DNA from: M0027 sp021713415
Lineage (GTDB): Bacteria > Pseudomonadota > Gammaproteobacteria > Francisellales > Francisellaceae
Assembly: GCA_021713415.1 (NCBI GenBank)
Contig: JAKJJQ010000002.1
Coordinates: 54,159 to 118,158 of the forward strand
Length of the DNA: 64,000 nt
Reading direction: 5' to 3'
Of the stretch, positions 9,891 through 18,282 are shown in pieces. Position 1 is the stretch's first letter. Every line of letters begins with the position of its first letter. Under the pieces are notes generated by a model that worked only from the letters and a program-made list of their open reading frames with translations, did no database searches and was not told the origin of the DNA. Made by a program: the position numbers and the translations under genes.

Positions 9891-10751
9891 TTAGCGTGCC
9901 CGACTGACAACAATTGAGCCTAAAAGTGCAATTAAGCCACCAAAAATGGCAAGCATATGCGGTAATTCACCCAATAATCCCCAAGCAAGGATAAGTGTAA
10001 AAAACGGCATTAGATAAAGAAAACTTGAGGCTTTGGCAACAGGGAAATATTTATAGCCATAGCAATATAAGGAATAGGCAATCGCACCTGGAAAGATACC
10101 CATATAAATAACAGAAGCTGTGGCATCAAAGTGGCTATGCTTTATATCAACAATCATTTGTGGTGTAAAAACTAATAAGCATAAGGTACCGGCCCAAATA
10201 GCATAGCTTGTTATCTCTATTGGATGATAACGTTTTAATAGCGGTTTTTGTAAAATGGAATAAATGCCACCGCAAAATGTTGCTAGGATCACAAGGATAA
10301 TACCAATATCTAAATGATGCTCACTTTCACCCAGTAAGATCAGTAAAATGCCAATAAAGCTTAAAATAAAACCAATGATACCCTTTTTTGAAATACGCTC
10401 TTTAAAAGCAAAAAATGCAATTAATGATACTAAAATGGGAATTTGAGCAATGATAAAATTAGCAACGCTTGCGCTTGTGGTTTGTTCGCCATAGTTTAGA
10501 AAGATATTATATAACGTAAAACCCATTAACCCTAAAATCAAAAAATAAACTAGATCTTTAAAATATGGCTTTTGTCTTTGTTTTAATCTCAAAAATGGAA
10601 TAAAAATTACAATCGATGCTACAGCATAACGTAATAGTGCAAGCCCTCCAGGTGAATAAGACTCAACTGCAAAGCGAATGCCAACAAATGCTGAGGCCCA
10701 TAAAATCACAGTAATCAGTAATGCTAATGCTGCTTTTGTGTTTTGTTCCAT
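9891..10751 (-). CDS. EamA/DMT-superfamily transporter
   Basis: This 286-residue inner-membrane protein has ten predicted helices arranged as two EamA repeats. The first repeat begins at ALALLITVILWASAFVGIRFA and the second near DIGIILVILATFCGGIYSILQ. The WASAFVGIRFA and GEQTTSASVANFI segments are typical of the drug/metabolite transporter family (RhaT/YdcZ-like). The substrate could be amino acids or other metabolites and cannot be assigned. It is a single gene divergent from aspS and convergent with yhdP. The ATG has no clear Shine-Dalgarno sequence. Confidence 0.86.
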   Translation of the reverse strand: MEQNTKAALALLITVILWASAFVGIRFAVESYSPGGLALLRYAVASIVIFIPFLRLKQRQKPYFKDLVYFLILGLMGFTLYNIFLNYGEQTTSASVANFIIAQIPILVSLIAFFAFKERISKKGIIGFILSFIGILLILLGESEHHLDIGIILVILATFCGGIYSILQKPLLKRYHPIEITSYAIWAGTLCLLVFTPQMIVDIKHSHFDATASVIYMGIFPGAIAYSLYCYGYKYFPVAKASSFLYLMPFFTLILAWGLLGELPHMLAIFGGLIALLGSIVVSRAR

Positions 10752-10833
10752 TGGCTTAAGAGGATTCCCAACAAGTATTTAGGTGAAAACTGACACTTTA
10801 GCCGGAAAGCTTTTATTTTGCAACGTTAAATGA

Positions 10834-10860
10834 TTGTCAACTGATGCATAATCCTATATT
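10834..10860 (+). promoter_or_regulatory. Candidate promoter for the aspS cluster
   Basis: TTGTCA (10834-10839) and TATATT (10855-10860) lie 15 bp apart, about 75 bp before the aspS ATG. The spacing is short for sigma-70, so this is only a candidate. It lies in the divergent spacer between the DMT gene and aspS. Confidence 0.3.
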
Positions 10861-10935
10861 CTTTTAAGGTTTTAAATTAACTAAATTATATAAAAGAATG
10901 GAAGGTTCATTAGCCTTTGTGGGAGTAGTAGTTTG

Positions 10936-12762
10936 ATGCGCACTCAATATTGTGGAGAAATCACTGAGCAGTTTTTAGAGCAAGTTGTAGAAATTTGTGG
11001 CTGGGTTCATCGCCGCAGAGATCATGGTGGTGTTATTTTTTTGGATATTCGTGATCGAAGTGGTTTGGTTCAACTCGTTTTTGAACCTGAAGATAAAGAG
11101 TTATTTGATCGAGCAGATCATTTAAGAAACGAATATGTTATTAAAGCAAAAGGTTTGGTAAGATTGCGTCCAGAAGGGCAAGCAAACCCAAATCTAAATA
11201 CGGGAAAAATTGAGATTGTTGGTCAAGCCCTAGAAGTCTTAAATACAGCAGATGTCGTACCTTTTCAAATTGATGAGCATCAAAAAGTCTCTGAAGAAGT
11301 ACGTCTTAAAAATCGTTATATTGATTTAAGACGCCCAGAGATGCAACAACGCTTTATCCAAAGAGCTAAAATTGCTCGCTTTATCAGAAATTTTTTAGAT
11401 AGCCGTGGCTTTATTGATATAGAAACACCAGTACTAACAAAAGCAACGCCTGAAGGTGCAAGAGACTATCTAGTGCCATCAAGAACACATAAAGGTGAGT
11501 TTTTTGCGCTTCCGCAGTCACCTCAGTTATTTAAGCAGTTGTTAATGGTGTCAGGCTTTGACCGTTATTATCAGATTGTTAAGTGTTTTAGAGATGAAGA
11601 TTTACGCGCTGATCGTCAGCCTGAATTTACCCAAATTGATATTGAGACCTCTTTTTTAGATGAAAATCAGATTATGACTTTAATGGAGCAGATGATTCAA
11701 GGCCTATTTAAGTCAGTACTTGATGTTGATATTCTAACACCGTTTAAACGTATTTCTTATGAAGAAGCAATCAGTCGTTATGGTTCAGATAAACCGGATT
11801 TACGTATTCCTTTAGAGTTAGTTGATGTTGATGATTTGGTGAAAGATGTTGATTTTAAAGTATTTTCAGTGCCTGCAAATTGTCCTAATTCAAGAGTTAG
11901 TGCCTTAAAAGTACCTCAAGGTGCAACAAAGCTTACACGTAAGGTAATTGATGGCTATACAGATTTTGTTAAAATTTATGGTGCAAAAGGCTTAGCGTAT
12001 ATTAAAGTTAATGACGTAAAAAAAGCACGTGATGGCTTGCAATCACCAATTATCAAAAACTTATCTGATGATGCGCTTAATGCGATGATTGAACGTTTAG
12101 AGTTAGCGGATGGTGATATCGTTTTCTTTGGTGCAGATACGAAAAAGATTGTCTCAGATGCGCTTGGTTCACTACGTATTAAGATTGGCCATGATTTATC
12201 ATTAGTCTCTAATACTTGGCAACCACTATGGGTTGTTGACTTTCCAATGTTTGAAGAAGCTGATGGTCGCTTATATGCGTGCCACCATCCATTTACAGCA
12301 CCTAAAGTTGAAGGTGTTGAAAGTTTAAATAAGACTCAGCCGCTGAACTTATTATCCCGTGCTTATGATATGGTATTAAATGGCTATGAAATTGGCGGTG
12401 GTTCAATTCGTATCTTTCAAAATGAAATGCAAAAGGCTGTCTTTGAACTATTAGGTATTTCAGAAGAAGAAGCGAATGAGAAATTTAGCTTTTTACTAGA
12501 AGCTTTGCGCTTTGGCGCACCACCTCATGGCGGTATTGCGTTTGGTTTGGATCGTATTGTCATGTTAATGACAGAGACAGATAATATAAGAGATGTGATT
12601 GCGTTTCCAAAAACACAGACAGCAAGCTGTTTAATGACAGAGGCGCCATCGCATGCATCTAAAGAGCAGTTATTTGAGTTAGGTATTGTTGTGCCTAAAA
12701 AAGAAGATAAAGCAATGAAATCTGCTCAGGAGTCAACAACTGAAAAAATTGTTAATCCTTGA
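10936..12762 (+). CDS. aspS: Aspartyl-tRNA synthetase
   Basis: This class IIb synthetase charges tRNA-Asp with aspartate. Domains in order are the OB-fold anticodon-binding domain (about 1-110, CGWVHRRRDHGG), the catalytic core with motif 2 (CFRDEDLRADRQPEFTQID), the bacterial GAD insertion (about 285-420) and motif 3 (FGAPPHGGIAFGLDRIVML). The length of 608 residues is normal for the bacterial type. I start at the ATG at 10936 (MRTQYCGE, as in E. coli MRTEYCGQ) rather than the TTG one codon earlier. GGGAG lies 10 bp upstream. It is followed at 30 bp by the queuosine-precursor transporter. Confidence 0.97.
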   Translation: MRTQYCGEITEQFLEQVVEICGWVHRRRDHGGVIFLDIRDRSGLVQLVFEPEDKELFDRADHLRNEYVIKAKGLVRLRPEGQANPNLNTGKIEIVGQALEVLNTADVVPFQIDEHQKVSEEVRLKNRYIDLRRPEMQQRFIQRAKIARFIRNFLDSRGFIDIETPVLTKATPEGARDYLVPSRTHKGEFFALPQSPQLFKQLLMVSGFDRYYQIVKCFRDEDLRADRQPEFTQIDIETSFLDENQIMTLMEQMIQGLFKSVLDVDILTPFKRISYEEAISRYGSDKPDLRIPLELVDVDDLVKDVDFKVFSVPANCPNSRVSALKVPQGATKLTRKVIDGYTDFVKIYGAKGLAYIKVNDVKKARDGLQSPIIKNLSDDALNAMIERLELADGDIVFFGADTKKIVSDALGSLRIKIGHDLSLVSNTWQPLWVVDFPMFEEADGRLYACHHPFTAPKVEGVESLNKTQPLNLLSRAYDMVLNGYEIGGGSIRIFQNEMQKAVFELLGISEEEANEKFSFLLEALRFGAPPHGGIAFGLDRIVMLMTETDNIRDVIAFPKTQTASCLMTEAPSHASKEQLFELGIVVPKKEDKAMKSAQESTTEKIVNP

Positions 12763-12792
12763 GAAGATTAAAATTAAGGAAGTTAGGTTTAA

Positions 12793-13524
12793 GTGTCTGT
12801 TAACCAACCAAGTAAAAAGCAACCAAAAGCATTGGGCTTTTTAATCTTAAGCTATGTCGTTGTATTATTACTAGCGAACTGGTTTGATATGCGTTTAATT
12901 AGCCTTGGCTTTGATTTATCAACCGATGCAGGAACACTTATCTTCCCATTAACTTTTTTACTTTCTGATTTAATTACTGAAGTCTATGGTTATAAAAGAA
13001 CACGTCGTGCGATATGGCTTGGATTTTTATTTAATTTAATTTTTATTCTCTACGGACAATTAGTTGTTCATTTACCTTCACCAAACCAAGCACCATTAAA
13101 TGCATCATTTGATCAACTATTTGAGTTTAATATTTTAATTATCTGTGCTTCATTTATCAGTTATTTAATTGCAGAGCCATTTAATGCTTTATTTCTGGCG
13201 AAATTAAAAATATGGCTAAATGGACGTTTTATCGCATTTCGTTTTGTTATCTCAACGATGCTTGCAGCAGTTATTGATACAAGTATTTTTTCAATCATTG
13301 CTTTTTCATCGATTATGGATTTAAAGCACTTGGTTTTATTTATTATTACGATGTGGGTAATTAAAGTTGTTATTGAAATTATTGGTTTACCCTTATCTGT
13401 TTATTTGGCATATCGATTGAAAAAATATGAAAAATTAGATATTTATGATACGAGAACGAAATTTAATTTGTTTAATTTAAATGCACATTATCAACAAGAA
13501 GATAATCATTTTAAAGAAATATAG
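12793..13524 (+). CDS. yhhQ: Queuosine precursor transporter (YhhQ/VUT family)
   Basis: This 243-residue integral membrane protein has about six or seven helices. The motif TLIFPLTFLLSDLITEVYGY is the signature of the VUT_1/YhhQ family, which imports preQ0/preQ1 precursors for the tRNA-wobble nucleoside queuosine. The start codon is GTG, with AGGAAG upstream. It sits between aspS and a cysteine-synthase-like gene with short gaps (30 and 13 bp), consistent with one transcript. Pairing with aspS is interesting because tRNA-Asp is one of the Q-modified tRNAs, but that functional link is my inference. No other queuosine genes are in the window. Confidence 0.86.
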   Translation: MSVNQPSKKQPKALGFLILSYVVVLLLANWFDMRLISLGFDLSTDAGTLIFPLTFLLSDLITEVYGYKRTRRAIWLGFLFNLIFILYGQLVVHLPSPNQAPLNASFDQLFEFNILIICASFISYLIAEPFNALFLAKLKIWLNGRFIAFRFVISTMLAAVIDTSIFSIIAFSSIMDLKHLVLFIITMWVIKVVIEIIGLPLSVYLAYRLKKYEKLDIYDTRTKFNLFNLNAHYQQEDNHFKEI

Positions 13525-13537
13525 GAGTAAAGAGTAA

Positions 13538-14575
13538 ATGCTTAGAGAACTTAAGCGTTTAAAAGGATTGTTTTTTAATACCCCTTTAATTGTCATTGAT
13601 TTGATGATTAATGGCAAATCAAAACAGCTTTATGCAAAATATGAGGCTTTAAGCTTTAGTGGTTCAATCAAAGACCGTATGGCTTATTATTTATTCGAAA
13701 ATGCTTATAAAACAGGCATGCTACAAGCAAAGCAACCGATTGTAGAAGTTACCAGTGGCAATAGCGGTATTGCACTATCAATGCTTGGTCGAGCATTGGG
13801 ACATAAAGTACATATTGTTATGCCAGATTGGTTATCTCCTGAACGTTATCAGCTGATGCGATTAGCGGGTGCTGAGATTATTAAAGTTTCCAATAAAGAA
13901 GATGGTTTTGCTCAATCAATGGCCATTGCTAAAGACTTAGCAAAACGTCAAGGGATGTATTACCCTGATCAGTTTTCAAATCAATCTAATATACAAGCAC
14001 ATAAAGAAACAACAGCCTTTGAAATTGACTATGCATTAGAAAAGCTTGGTCTTAAACTCAATCGCTTTGTTGCTGCAGCTGGTAGTGGCGGAACGGTAAT
14101 GGGTATTAGCGAATACTTTAATGAGTTGAATTTAGAAGTAACTAGTCATCCATTAGAAGTGAAAAATGCGCCAATTTTATCGACAGGTGTAGGTGGTAGT
14201 CATAAAGTACAGGGTCTTAATGGTGAGTTTATTGCACAGTTAATGAATTTTAAGCAATTAGGTGAAATTATTTCAGTTGATGAAGAGGAAGCTTTAAGTA
14301 TTGCCTATCATTTAAATCGCTTAGGTTTATCTGTTGGGCTTTCAAGTGGTGCTAATTTTCTAGGCGCAATTGAATTATTAAAGGCTTATCCAGATGATGT
14401 CATTGTAACAACGTTTGCAGATTCTGCTTTAAAGTACTTATCCAGTGATTTATTTGCAAAAGACGGTAGTAATTTAAAGTTACCAAAAAATATAATTTTA
14501 AATGGCTTTTCGGTTATATCTGAGATGTCAAAACCTTCAGAAATAATAAAACACATGGATGTTCAAATTGCATAA
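13538..14575 (+). CDS. Cysteine synthase-like PLP enzyme
   Basis: This 345-residue fold-type II PLP enzyme of the cysteine synthase / cystathionine beta-synthase family makes or cleaves beta-substituted amino acids such as cysteine from O-acetylserine. The cofactor lysine is K45 in FSGSIKDRMA, the substrate loop is T72-SGNSG, and the PLP-phosphate loop is GSGGTVMG. The N-terminus departs from the usual 'TPL' opening (NTPLIVIDLMINGKSKQLYAK) and the body is longer than CysK or CysM (about 300-320), with about 25 extra C-terminal residues. It may therefore be a diverged paralogue rather than the main cysteine synthase. It begins 13 bp after the yhhQ-like gene. Confidence 0.83.
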   Translation: MLRELKRLKGLFFNTPLIVIDLMINGKSKQLYAKYEALSFSGSIKDRMAYYLFENAYKTGMLQAKQPIVEVTSGNSGIALSMLGRALGHKVHIVMPDWLSPERYQLMRLAGAEIIKVSNKEDGFAQSMAIAKDLAKRQGMYYPDQFSNQSNIQAHKETTAFEIDYALEKLGLKLNRFVAAAGSGGTVMGISEYFNELNLEVTSHPLEVKNAPILSTGVGGSHKVQGLNGEFIAQLMNFKQLGEIISVDEEEALSIAYHLNRLGLSVGLSSGANFLGAIELLKAYPDDVIVTTFADSALKYLSSDLFAKDGSNLKLPKNIILNGFSVISEMSKPSEIIKHMDVQIA

Positions 14576-14642
14576 AAGGCGCTACAATAAGTGCATTAAT
14601 TAAGTTATATGAAATTAAGTTAAACTAAAAAGGTATAATATT

Positions 14643-14975
14643 ATGAGTTCAACGAAGCCGAATTTAAGTCAATTAATGCAGCAAGCCCAGAAGATGCAAG
14701 ATGAAATGAAAAAGATGCAAGAAAAAATCCAACAGATGGAGATTACAGGAGAAGCGGGTGCAGGTCTTGCAAAAGTAACACTTAATGGCAAGCATGAGTG
14801 TAAAAAAGTTGAACTAGATCAATCATTATTATCCGAAGAAAAAGAAATTATTGAAGATTTAATTGCTGCAGCTTTTAATGATGCTGTGAAAAAAGTTGAA
14901 GGTGAAACACAAAAGCAAATGGCAGATATTACAGGTGGTATGGGATTACCGCCTGGTTTTAAAATGCCATTTTAA
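14643..14975 (+). CDS. ybaB: YbaB/EbfC nucleoid-associated protein
   Basis: This small dimeric DNA-binding protein of 110 residues has an N-terminal charged helix (QLMQQAQKMQDEMKKMQEKIQQ), then EITGEAGAGLAKVTLNGKHE and a conserved C-terminal ADITGGMGLPPG segment, all characteristic of the family. It is paired with recR downstream (25-bp gap), as in most bacteria. The usual upstream partner dnaX is absent, and a cysteine-synthase-like gene sits there instead. AAGG lies about 9 bp before the ATG. Confidence 0.94.
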   Translation: MSSTKPNLSQLMQQAQKMQDEMKKMQEKIQQMEITGEAGAGLAKVTLNGKHECKKVELDQSLLSEEKEIIEDLIAAAFNDAVKKVEGETQKQMADITGGMGLPPGFKMPF

Positions 14976-15000
14976 TTATTTTTTATCTATTATTTAGTTT

Positions 15001-15600
15001 ATGAAGCAATTACCACAAGCATTAGTTGAATTAATTGATGCATTTAGAATTCTACCAGGTGTTGGCCAAAAAACTGCCCAGCGGATGGCAATTTTTTTAC
15101 TTGAAAAAAATATTCAAGGTGCAGAGAAGCTTGCTAAACAATTACAACATGCATTAACAGAAATTGGTCAATGCCAACAATGTTATGCACTAGCTGACCA
15201 GCCCTTATGTCCAATATGCAGTGATAATGAACGCCAAAAGCATAAATTATGCGTGGTAGAGTCACCACTAGATTTAATTGCACTTGAAAATGCAAGTGTA
15301 TTTAAGGGACGTTATTTTGTATTAAATGGACGCTTATCGCCTTTAGATGGAATTGGCCCAAAAGAATTAAAGATTGATCATTTGGCTCAACGTATTGATC
15401 AAGATGCCATTGATGAATTAATTTTAGCAGTCAGTCCAACGGTTGAAGGTGAAGCAACTGCACATTATATTAATGATATATTAAATCAAAAAGATATTTC
15501 AATTACTCGCCTAGCTTATGGTGTGCCATTTGGTGGTGAATTAGAATATTTAGATCAGCAAACCCTATTTCATGCATTTAATTCAAGGCTTGATTGTTAA
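15001..15600 (+). CDS. recR: Recombination mediator RecR
   Basis: This 199-residue protein works with RecF and RecO to load RecA at gapped DNA. Visible parts are a helix-hairpin-helix (LPGVGQKTAQRMA, about 18-30), a C4 zinc finger (C58, C61, C70, C73) and a Toprim domain beginning at LCVVESPLD (about 83-90). The end contains TRLAYGVPFGGELEYLDQ, the conserved RecR C-terminus. The 25 bases before the ATG (all A/T-rich) contain no Shine-Dalgarno sequence, which suggests translation depends on coupling to ybaB. Confidence 0.96.
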   Translation: MKQLPQALVELIDAFRILPGVGQKTAQRMAIFLLEKNIQGAEKLAKQLQHALTEIGQCQQCYALADQPLCPICSDNERQKHKLCVVESPLDLIALENASVFKGRYFVLNGRLSPLDGIGPKELKIDHLAQRIDQDAIDELILAVSPTVEGEATAHYINDILNQKDISITRLAYGVPFGGELEYLDQQTLFHAFNSRLDC

Positions 15601-15608
15601 GCGTCATA

Positions 15609-16835
15609 TTAATTAGAAAATTTATCAAAACTTGCCAAATAAGCAAATACAGCCAACCCTATCACGTAGATGGCAGGCAAGTAGAAAAGATTTAAATCAT
15701 TAATAAAATAAGTTGCAAGAATGGGTGCAGTACTACCTAAAACTGCAGCTGATAAACTCCAAGTAAAACTTGTGCCAGTACAACGAATTTCAGCAGGCAG
15801 AAAATCATACATTAGCTTAAAAATAACGGCGGTTAAAATACCATTACCAATGACATATAAAATAAAGCCAATCAAAATGCCAATATTGCTGTGATAATTA
15901 GCACTAATAAATAAAGTTGGTGCCATAAAGGCTAATATGATCACGCCAATACGATAGATTGATTTAAAGTTAATTCTTTCAGCAGTCAATGCAATTATAG
16001 GTGTTAGAATGGTTACGAACCCTTGAACTATGGCGGCAATTAGTGTGGTGGTTGACAATGAATAACCATTGTTCGTTTGTAAATATGCAATAAAAAAGAA
16101 ATTACAAGTGTAAATATAAACACTCATAAAACTTGCAACCGCTGCAATTTTTAAAAGGCCTAATTTATGTTGTTTTAATAGTGTTATAAAGGGTAAAGAT
16201 TTTTGATCTTTAAGCTGGTTAATATACTGAAGAAATATAGGTGATTCCTGTAGTTTTGTACGTAAAAGCATAAAAAAGAAAGTTAAAATGCCAACAATAA
16301 TATAGGCGCTACGCCAGCTTAATTCAGAATTAAACCAACCAACGGTTGCTGCAAATAAACCACCAATAAACATACCTAAAGATGAAGCAAAGCCAATAAA
16401 GCTGCCTGCTAAAATTTGGCGCCTAGGCGTATGCTCCATTAAAAATATTGCTGAATTATTAAATTCTCCAGAGATCGCAAAGCTTTGAATAAGACGAAAT
16501 CCTAAAAGAAGAATTGGTGCTAGAATACCAATAGCTTGATAGCTTGGAATGACTCCTATGCCAATCGTTGCAAGTCCAATGAATAGAGCACTTAATAAAA
16601 GGGGCTGTTTTCTACCTTGATAATCTGAATATAGACCAAAAAATAAGGCACCAAGCGGTCGCGCTAGATAAGAAATAGCAAAAATACTAAATGTAATAAT
16701 TAGCGCATTATGACCTAAGTCTTTTGGCAATAAGCTATGACTTATCGCACCACCTAAATAAAGATAAAGGCTGTATTCTACCCATTCAATAAAAACAATA
16801 CTGGTAGTAATAAGAGTGAGCTGTGTTTTTTTCAT
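15609..16835 (-). CDS. MHS-type MFS transporter (ProP/ShiA-like)
   Basis: This 408-residue, 12-helix inner-membrane carrier matches the metabolite:H+ symporter (MHS) branch of the MFS. The evidence is the long loop 2-3 motif FGLYSDYQGRKQPLLLS, the helix-4/5 segment RLIQSFAISGEFNNSAIFLMEH (compare the family RLLQGFSxGGExxG), and the later FLPAEIRCTGTSFTWSL. Members carry dicarboxylates, proline/betaine or shikimate; the substrate here is unknown. The gene is convergent with recR, with an 8-bp gap, and the two share almost no room for a terminator. Confidence 0.86.
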   Translation of the reverse strand: MKKTQLTLITTSIVFIEWVEYSLYLYLGGAISHSLLPKDLGHNALIITFSIFAISYLARPLGALFFGLYSDYQGRKQPLLLSALFIGLATIGIGVIPSYQAIGILAPILLLGFRLIQSFAISGEFNNSAIFLMEHTPRRQILAGSFIGFASSLGMFIGGLFAATVGWFNSELSWRSAYIIVGILTFFFMLLRTKLQESPIFLQYINQLKDQKSLPFITLLKQHKLGLLKIAAVASFMSVYIYTCNFFFIAYLQTNNGYSLSTTTLIAAIVQGFVTILTPIIALTAERINFKSIYRIGVIILAFMAPTLFISANYHSNIGILIGFILYVIGNGILTAVIFKLMYDFLPAEIRCTGTSFTWSLSAAVLGSTAPILATYFINDLNLFYLPAIYVIGLAVFAYLASFDKFSN

Positions 16836-16927
16836 GAATTTTAATGGATGTTTGATTTTTTATTGGGTTATTAGTATACCAAGTTAAAGATGTTTGGGGA
16901 AAATTTTATTATCGTTGAAAGTTGTTG

Positions 16928-16948
16928 GGGCAAATTCTATATTTGCCC
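16928..16948. repeat. REP-like palindrome (8-bp stem, 5-nt loop)
   Basis: GGGCAAAT and ATTTGCCC pair perfectly around a TCTAT loop. This is a single copy at the distal end of the duplicated segment, and the same stem recurs at 17060 and 17418. Confidence 0.6.
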
Positions 16949-16989
16949 TGTTTGGAGTGGTTGTGGGTTTTGAATGGAAAGATAGATCT

Positions 16990-17152
16990 TGGATAATTTG
17001 AGGTAATCCTAATATGTTTCCTGTTGGAGAAGATTTCATATTATTGCTGAGATTTGTTGGGGCAAATTCCATATTTGCCCTGTTTGAAGTAGTTATATGT
17101 TTTGAGGGAATAGAAATAGATTCTAAATGGGCAGAAATAGATTCTGCCCGTA
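16990..17152. repeat. Direct repeat, copy 1 (358 bp from copy 2)
   Basis: This stretch is nearly identical to 17346-17510, shifted by 358 bp. The left part (GGATAATTTGAGGTAATCC) and the right part (through the TCTGCCCGTA palindrome arm) both match, with scattered substitutions. Copy 2 lies inside the transposase frame and copy 1 just downstream of it. Confidence 0.7.
17060..17149. repeat. REP-like palindrome doublet, copy 1
   Basis: Two palindromes of the same geometry lie 48 bp apart. The first is GGGCAAAT/ATTTGCCC at 17060-17080 (loop TCCAT). The second is GGGCAGAA/TTCTGCCC at 17129-17149 (loop ATAGA). The shared GGGC...GCCC base and paired arrangement resemble a BIME-like REP doublet. Confidence 0.6.
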
Positions 17153-17154
17153 CA

Positions 17155-17778
17155 TTATTTATAATTAGAATCATTTTTCCAATTTTTAGGGTTATTTTTA
17201 ATGTAATTTGAAATATTTAAATAAGCAGGTTGATTGCGAATAATATGTTCATAATAATTGCGTTGCCATAATTTTTTATCAAATGGTTGCCAATTTTTTG
17301 ATTTGACGCCTTTCATATATTCAATGGTTGTATAACGTTTAAATGTTTGGATAATTTGAGGTAATCCAGATATTTTTCCTGTTGGGGCAGATTTTATATT
17401 ATTGCTGAGATTTGTTGGGGCAAATTCCATATTTGCCCTGTTTGAAGTAGTTATATGTTTTGAGGGAATAGAAATAGATTCTGAATGGGCAGAAATAGAT
17501 TCTGCCCGTACGGATATTTCTATAATTGCGTGAAAATGGTTAGGCATAATTATATAATCATGTAAATTAATGTGATTATGAATTTCAGGTATTTGTTGCC
17601 ATATATGACTAATCATCTTCCCAGCATCATTCAGATATAGTTTTTCATTAATTATCTTGCCAAAAAAATGTTGGCGATTCTGGGTACAAATTGTAACAAA
17701 ATAAAAGCCTTTTGATGAATAATCATAGCCTTTTAAACGAATTGATCTACGATGATGAATATCTGGATTGTATGGCAT
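17155..17778 (-). CDS. REP-associated tyrosine transposase (Y1_Tnp, HUH)
   Basis: This 207-residue single-strand transposase of the RAYT group is thought to mobilise or maintain REP palindromes. Visible are the RRSIRLKGYDYSSKGFYFVT start, the HUH metal site HFH (H81, H83) in YIIMPNHFHAIIEI, and the C-terminal WQRNYYEHIIRNQPAY and NYIKNNPKNW blocks. The catalytic tyrosine is probably Y176 or Y192. Residues about 90-137 are a low-conservation linker whose DNA contains two palindromes. No terminal inverted repeats bound the gene. It starts 7 bp after the stop of the upstream 117-residue protein, with no clear Shine-Dalgarno sequence. Confidence 0.87.
   Translation of the reverse strand: MPYNPDIHHRRSIRLKGYDYSSKGFYFVTICTQNRQHFFGKIINEKLYLNDAGKMISHIWQQIPEIHNHINLHDYIIMPNHFHAIIEISVRAESISAHSESISIPSKHITTSNRANMEFAPTNLSNNIKSAPTGKISGLPQIIQTFKRYTTIEYMKGVKSKNWQPFDKKLWQRNYYEHIIRNQPAYLNISNYIKNNPKNWKNDSNYK
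17346..17510. repeat. Direct repeat, copy 2, inside the transposase gene
   Basis: This is the partner of 16990-17152. It encodes transposase residues of about 90-144 on the minus strand, so the variable linker of the protein is the segment that was duplicated downstream. Confidence 0.7.
17418..17507. repeat. REP-like palindrome doublet, copy 2 (within the transposase frame)
   Basis: GGGCAAAT/ATTTGCCC at 17418-17438 and GGGCAGAA/TTCTGCCC at 17487-17507 have the same stems, loops and spacing as copy 1. They are translated as part of the transposase linker. Confidence 0.6.
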
Positions 17779-17784
17779 TATATA

Positions 17785-18138
17785 TTAAGCAGCAATCTCC
17801 AAAATAGCTGCAATACATAAAGCTGCACCACCTGCAATGATGCTTGCTTTATAGAACCAGTGAGTATTAGGCTGGTCAAGGTCTACTTTAGTATTTGCTA
17901 AATCAACAGAGTGCTCAGGAAATAAAGGTGTCTCATCAAACATACCACTATCAAAGCCTTCTTGCCAGTAGTTATAAGCTTTAGAGCCTTTAGGATAAGG
18001 GTTATAACGTTCACTGTGGTGTAAATGTTCAGCAAAACGTTGACTGTAGGCATAGCCTTCCATCCAGCAAGTTTCTAAATGAGGCACTTGCGCAGCTGCA
18101 ATTAAGTTTAAATGGTGTTGCATCTGATGTTGAGTCAT
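17785..18138 (-). CDS. Small protein with RMF/CrpP-like motif and C-terminal membrane helix
   Basis: This 117-residue protein is not a confident match to a named gene. Residues about 23-69 (EGYAYSQRF, then NPYPKGSKAYNYWQEGFDSG) resemble the ribosome modulation factor / CrpP fold, whose pattern is GYxxG followed by NPYxxxxxxxxxWxxGWxxG. The C-terminus (about 97-117, KASIIAGGAALCIAAILEIA) is a single hydrophobic helix, which typical RMF proteins lack, so it may be a membrane-tethered relative. The N-terminus is His/Gln-rich (MTQHQMQHHLN). The ATG is preceded by AGGATAAAGG. It is followed closely by the transposase gene. An alternative is an unrelated small membrane protein. Confidence 0.62.
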   Translation of the reverse strand: MTQHQMQHHLNLIAAAQVPHLETCWMEGYAYSQRFAEHLHHSERYNPYPKGSKAYNYWQEGFDSGMFDETPLFPEHSVDLANTKVDLDQPNTHWFYKASIIAGGAALCIAAILEIAA

Positions 18139-18282
18139 CGCCTTTATCCTTTTATCGTTAATTTCGATACTCTTATTATTCCATTAAGATAGCTTATCTG
18201 CCAAGATGAAAAAAACGTTTATTTGATTAAGATTTAATCGATTTGAGTGTCAGAAAAAGAGAAAAATACTTTGAGATTATAT

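Larger units (their letters stand above)
16884..17174 (-). pseudogene. Duplicated fragment of the REP-associated transposase linker
   Basis: This 96-codon frame repeats the middle of the neighbouring transposase (its residues about 90-143: RAESISAH, SKHITTSNRANMEFAP, GLPQIIQ) and then repeats the NRANxEFAP segment a second time before stopping. It has neither the HUH core nor the tyrosine end, so it cannot be an active transposase. It overlaps the transposase stop by 20 bp. I read it as a duplicated and decaying linker segment rather than a functional gene; its open frame may simply follow from the recent duplication. Confidence 0.5.

Noticed and set aside
17014..17211. A 65-residue plus-strand frame opposite the transposase end
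   Set aside because: It follows the palindromic direct repeat in antisense and has no protein pattern of its own.
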